A stretch of 8,499 nucleotides of DNA, taken from UMGS1696 sp963643035 (GTDB taxonomy: Bacteria > Bacillota > Clostridia > Oscillospirales > CAG-272). The position numbers and the translations under genes are program-made. Below are positions 6,578-8,499 of this stretch, piece after piece. Each line of letters starts with the position of its first letter. The first letter of the stretch is position 1. The DNA is taken from contig CAVIKO010000165.1 in assembly GCA_963643035.1 (NCBI GenBank), positions 1 to 8,499 of the forward strand, given 5' to 3'. Below the pieces are notes generated by a model, which saw only the letters and a list, made by a program, of their open reading frames with translations, did not search any database and had not been told where the DNA came from.

Positions 6578-6598
6578 GCAGTTCAAAAATTGAACTGC
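6578..6598. repeat. Perfect 9-bp inverted repeat upstream of the primase
   Basis: GCAGTTCAA (6578-6586) and TTGAACTGC (6590-6598) are exact inverse complements around AAA. No T-run follows on either strand. It lies 84 bases before the primase start, inside the predicted leader, so it could be an operator or an RNA hairpin. Confidence 0.6.
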
Positions 6599-6641
6599 TG
6601 CACGCATCCTTTTATTGGTCATCGCGTACTTCGCCGATGGT

Positions 6642-6670
6642 CGTATACCGTCCGATATGTGGGTATTCAA
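6642..6670 (-). promoter_or_regulatory. Candidate promoter for the primase-helicase pair
   Basis: On the minus strand, TTGAAT (6670-6665) and TATACG (6647-6642) are 17 bases apart. Each matches four of six consensus positions. Transcription would start near 6635 and give a leader of about 140 bases containing the 6578-6598 palindrome. Confidence 0.35.
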
Positions 6671-6799
6671 TTGTGGTGTATAAATCATAACACACGGAAA
6701 CTGCCCGTGCCGTATATCCGAAACGTAGGAAATCCATCAAAAAAACGCCGATTTCCGCGTTTGTGGAAAATGACGTTCTGAAATATTTACACATTTGCG

Positions 6800-6828
6800 T
6801 TGACTTTGCATAGAATATGTGATACAAT
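6800..6828 (+). promoter_or_regulatory. Strong sigma-A-type promoter of the toxin-antitoxin operon
   Basis: TTGACT (6800-6805) and TACAAT (6823-6828) are separated by 17 bases, each one base from consensus. Transcription should start near 6835, about 23 bases before the antitoxin ATG. A small inverted repeat, CATA-GAA-TATG (6809-6819), sits in the spacer and could be the autoregulation site. Confidence 0.75.
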
Positions 6829-6857
6829 GGTTATACTAAGATATGGAGGTGCTACCT

Positions 6858-7160
6858 ATGGCTAAAACAGAAACCCTTCACGTCAGAGTCGACCCTGACA
6901 CCAAGCGGAGTACCGATGAGATACTCTCGGTTCTTGGACTGTCCACAGCGGAAGCCGTGAACATTTTCCTGCACCAGATTGTGCTTCGCGGCGGCCTTCC
7001 GTTCCAGATTATGCTCCCGACACCAAATGATGAAACGCTTGCTGCCATGCGTGAAGCACGCGATATTGCGTCCGGGAAGATTCCGGCGAAATCCTACAAC
7101 AGCGTAAAGAAACTGATGGAGGACTTGATGAGCGATGCTGACGATCAGACAGACGAGTAA
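6858..7160 (+). CDS. RelB/DinJ family antitoxin
   Basis: A 100-residue antitoxin. The N-terminal ribbon-helix-helix (about 4-45: ETLHVRVDPDTKRSTDEIL, then LGLSTAEAVNIFLHQIV) should form a dimer that binds the operon's own operator. The region after GGLPF, common in DinJ-like proteins, should wrap the toxin. The start at 6858 is chosen because GGAGGT (6845-6850) lies seven bases before it; an ATG at 6843 overlaps that ribosome site. It overlaps the toxin gene by 26 bases, the usual antitoxin-first arrangement. The promoter at 6800 is probably repressed by the toxin-antitoxin complex. The pair would favour retention of the mobile element. Confidence 0.9.
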   Translation: MAKTETLHVRVDPDTKRSTDEILSVLGLSTAEAVNIFLHQIVLRGGLPFQIMLPTPNDETLAAMREARDIASGKIPAKSYNSVKKLMEDLMSDADDQTDE

Positions 7161-7407
7161 ATTCAAAAAAGATTTCCGAACAGCTATGCGTCGCGGCTGC
7201 GATCCGGCTGTGTTCGAGTATGTCGTGAACGAGCTTGCAAATGAGCGCCAGCTTGCCGAGAAGTACCGTGATCACCCGCTCAGCGGAAACTATATCGGGT
7301 TCAGAGAATGCCACCTTGCTCCGGATTGGCTGCTCATCTATGTTATTGACAAAGGTCAGCTTGTTCTGACGCTTTCGAGGACGGGAACACACTCGGATTT
7401 ATTCTGA
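7135..7407 (+). CDS. YafQ-type RelE-superfamily mRNA interferase toxin
   Basis: A 90-residue toxin, close to the usual YafQ length. In the family it cuts mRNA on the ribosome. The residues matching the known YafQ active-site pattern are all present: H47 in RDHPLSGNY, H60 and D64 in CHLAPDW, and H86 in RTGTHSDLF. The toxin therefore looks intact. The start at 7135 has GGAGG at 7118-7122, twelve bases away, a weak spacing that fits translation lower than the antitoxin's and coupling to it. A terminator follows the stop codon almost at once, so the pair forms a closed two-gene operon. Confidence 0.92.
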   Translation: MLTIRQTSKFKKDFRTAMRRGCDPAVFEYVVNELANERQLAEKYRDHPLSGNYIGFRECHLAPDWLLIYVIDKGQLVLTLSRTGTHSDLF

Positions 7408-7409
7408 AA

Positions 7410-7455
7410 AAAACGACGCAGGTCGGACAGATATTGTTCGGCTGTGCGTCGTTTT
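7410..7455 (+). terminator. Terminator after the toxin-antitoxin operon
   Basis: AAAACGACGCA (7410-7420) pairs exactly with TGCGTCGTTTT (7445-7455). The inside continues as a second stem (GGTCGGACA with TGTTCGGCT, allowing G-T pairs) around GATAT, with one bulged G. A T-run closes the 3' arm, and the A-run on the 5' side would make it work on both strands. It begins three bases after the toxin stop codon. Confidence 0.8.
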
Positions 7456-7492
7456 GCGTTATTGGATATTATGAAAGGAACGGAGACTTACC

Positions 7493-7783
7493 ATGTACGA
7501 CAAACTCACGATACAGGAGCGAATCCGCGACCTGCGGTACGAAAAAAGGCTTACGCTTGAAGAGCTTTCCGATAAAACAGGACTTTCAAAGTCTGCGCTC
7601 GGCTCGTATGAATCGAATGACACAAAGGATATTTCCCACTATGCCATTATGCAGCTGGCGAAGTTTTACGGTGTAACTACCGACTACTTACTTGGATTGT
7701 CGGAGAAAAAACGGCAGAGGATACATCCTGTCAGTGTCCGGATAACGCCGAGATATGTGCGTATATATCCGATAAAAAGCTAA
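7493..7783 (+). CDS. XRE-family HTH regulator, N-terminal part (frame broken at codon 73)
   Basis: The open frame gives 96 residues. The first 70 form a Cro/CI-type helix-turn-helix domain: RIRDLRYEKRLTLEELSDKTG, LSKSALGSYE as the recognition part, then AIMQLAKFYGVTTDYLLGLS. After GLSEKK (residue 73) the reading turns into an unlikely basic tail (RQRIHPVSVRI onward). At the six-A run (7706-7711) the minus-one frame instead continues into the long C-terminal part at 7711-8286. The joined protein would be 264 residues, which from memory is the usual size of this element-borne regulator family. The ATG at 7493 has GGAG (7482-7485) seven bases upstream. No clear promoter was seen between the preceding terminator and this gene. 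Confidence 0.8.
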   Translation: MYDKLTIQERIRDLRYEKRLTLEELSDKTGLSKSALGSYESNDTKDISHYAIMQLAKFYGVTTDYLLGLSEKKRQRIHPVSVRITPRYVRIYPIKS

Positions 7784-8286
7784 ACAAGCGGCTTCTGAGA
7801 GAGCTTATCTCACACGAGAAATTCCCGCGGCTGCTTGCGGATATTGAGATTTACATAGACAATATTGCCGGAATGCAGATTCAGAATCTGAACACCTGGA
7901 TTGACGTTGTTCGTCAGGAATTGATTGACAAGCACAATCCCGACAAGGACGATCCGACGCTTCGTGTGCTTGAAGCCGCGCATATCCATGACGATGAATA
8001 TTTCAGCCACCTTGTAAACGAGGATATTGACCGCATTATCCGCGACTTACGCGATAAGCACCGCAAGGACAGCACGAGCGCGCCGGAGGTTTCGGTTGCA
8101 CAGCAGATGAAAAAGGATCTTGATGAGGTGGCGAACTTCAAAGGCAGCAGGCTTGAAAAGCAAATGATTCTTTACTGCAAGCAGCTCCAGATCGACTATC
8201 GGAAGCTGACAGAGGAAGAATTCCGCTGGTTCATACGGATTCTCAAGAAGTCTAAGCTATACAAAGGCGGCGGACGAGGGAGATAG
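7711..8286 (+). pseudogene. C-terminal part of the XRE-family regulator in the minus-one frame
   Basis: From ACG at 7711 the frame runs open to the TAG at 8284-8286 and adds 191 residues to the N-terminal domain. It reads ISDKKLNKRLLRELISHEKF, then LLADIEIYIDNIAGMQIQNL, and ends with LTEEEFRWFIRILKKSKLYK, all typical of the C-terminal effector region of these HTH proteins as I remember them. The absence of stops and the preserved protein-like composition show the region was, or is, translated. One extra base, or a minus-one slip at the A-run, would restore the protein. The alternatives are a recent pseudogene, a homopolymer sequencing error, or real slippage. An internal ATG at 7873 has no obvious ribosome site. 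Confidence 0.75.
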
Positions 8287-8410
8287 TATAGCACTATAAT
8301 TATTGATAATATTCTATAGCATTTAATTTATTTCATCACACAGAATGACAAAACTATTTATGTAGATTATGTTGATTTTCGAATTCTGTACATTAAATTC
8401 ATATTTCCTA
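8287..8410. other. AT-rich spacer after the regulator
   Basis: The base composition drops abruptly from about half GC to roughly a quarter. TATAGCA occurs twice (8287-8293 and 8315-8321). CTATA and TATAG (8294-8298 and 8315-8319) with inner ATTAT and ATAAT could fold into a weak AT hairpin. No gene was seen. The change marks a likely boundary between the element's backbone and foreign cargo. Confidence 0.5.
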
Positions 8411-8439
8411 TTGACTAAAACAGAAATATATGCTAAACT
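8411..8439 (+). promoter_or_regulatory. Near-consensus promoter of a gene beyond the window
   Basis: TTGACT (8411-8416) and TAAACT (8434-8439) are 17 bases apart. Transcription would start near 8446 and read rightward out of the window. Confidence 0.7.
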
Positions 8440-8452
8440 GTAGACGTCAGAT

Positions 8453-8480
8453 AGAGAAGTACCCTATCGGGCACTTCTCT
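8453..8480 (+). promoter_or_regulatory. Leader hairpin, possible attenuator or protein site
   Basis: AGAGAAGTACCC (8453-8464) pairs with GGGCACTTCTCT (8469-8480) around TATC, 12 pairs with a single A-C mismatch. It begins within about 10 bases of the predicted transcript start. It lacks a clean T-run, so a simple terminator is unlikely. A ribosome-site-like AGGTGG follows at 8492-8497, so the hairpin lies in the 5' leader of a gene starting just past 8499. Confidence 0.65.
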
Positions 8481-8499
8481 TCGAGACGATCAGGTGGAA

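Larger units (their letters stand above)
6495..6857. other. Divergent intergenic control region
   Basis: This 363-base gap separates the leftward replication genes from the rightward toxin-antitoxin operon. It holds the promoter for the antitoxin (6800-6828), a weaker candidate promoter for the primase (6642-6670, minus), and a perfect palindrome (6578-6598). One open frame on the minus strand ends at the primase ATG as TAATG, but it has no ribosome site at its first ATG and no recognisable similarity. No RNA gene was seen. Confidence 0.6.

Noticed and set aside
6494..6688. Minus-strand open frame ending at the primase start as TAATG
   Set aside because: No ribosome site at the first ATG, no recognisable similarity, and it runs through a palindrome and a candidate promoter. 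A shorter version from an internal ATG cannot be excluded.
7009..7392. Minus-strand open frame opposite the toxin-antitoxin genes
   Set aside because: Shadow of two well-supported genes.
7705..7712. Classical A-AAA-AAC minus-one slippery heptamer in the XRE gene
   Set aside because: The bases are present, but the zero frame reads AAA AAA CGG, so the heptamer is out of phase for standard tandem slippage. Single-tRNA or polymerase slippage remains possible.
1..8499. CRISPR array, tRNA, rRNA or insertion sequence
   Set aside because: No regularly spaced repeats, no recognisable tRNA or rRNA stretches, and no DDE-type transposase gene were seen.

Overview
The window looks like part of the chromosome of a gut-type clostridium (Oscillospiraceae or Lachnospiraceae would fit). 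The reasons are roughly 50 % GC coding DNA, strong AGGAGG-type ribosome binding sites, TTG starts, and protein families typical of clostridial mobile elements. I read it as an integrative and mobilizable element (IME) inserted inside a larger conjugative element (ICE). The species cannot be fixed from the sequence alone.

Left edge (1-418): the minus strand carries the start of an intact Maff2-family gene (1-124), a small membrane protein gene common in the conjugation modules of Tn1549-like ICEs. Upstream of it lies the broken 3' end of another maff2 copy (218-302). Next comes a third, degenerate maff2-like stretch in the opposite orientation (about 321-402). The break near 299-304 is the likely left attachment junction of the inserted element.

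Mobility block, all minus strand (419-4441), read right to left: a DUF3847-type accessory gene, a MOBQ-type MobA/MobL relaxase with intact Tyr and HxH motifs, a small conserved-looking orphan gene, and a large serine recombinase. A candidate oriT (4083-4120), with an IncQ-like nic sequence flanked by short hairpins, sits between the accessory gene and the relaxase. So the element encodes its own excision/integration and DNA-nicking functions. I see no coupling protein or mating channel; it would have to borrow those, plausibly from the surrounding ICE.

Replication block, minus strand (4577-6494): a short CHC2 zinc-finger primase-like gene overlaps a P4/D5-type superfamily 3 helicase gene. A cluster of AAATACGCG repeats and palindromes (4485-4555) between this block and the mobility block could be operators or an origin.

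Right part, plus strand (6800-8499): a strong promoter drives a DinJ/YafQ-type toxin-antitoxin pair that ends in a well-formed terminator. It is followed by an XRE-family regulator split by a one-base frame change at a run of six A. After 8286 the base composition falls sharply. A near-consensus promoter, a 12-bp leader hairpin and a ribosome binding site then point to a cargo gene that starts beyond the window and whose GC content is probably different.

No rRNA, tRNA, CRISPR array or insertion sequence was recognised.
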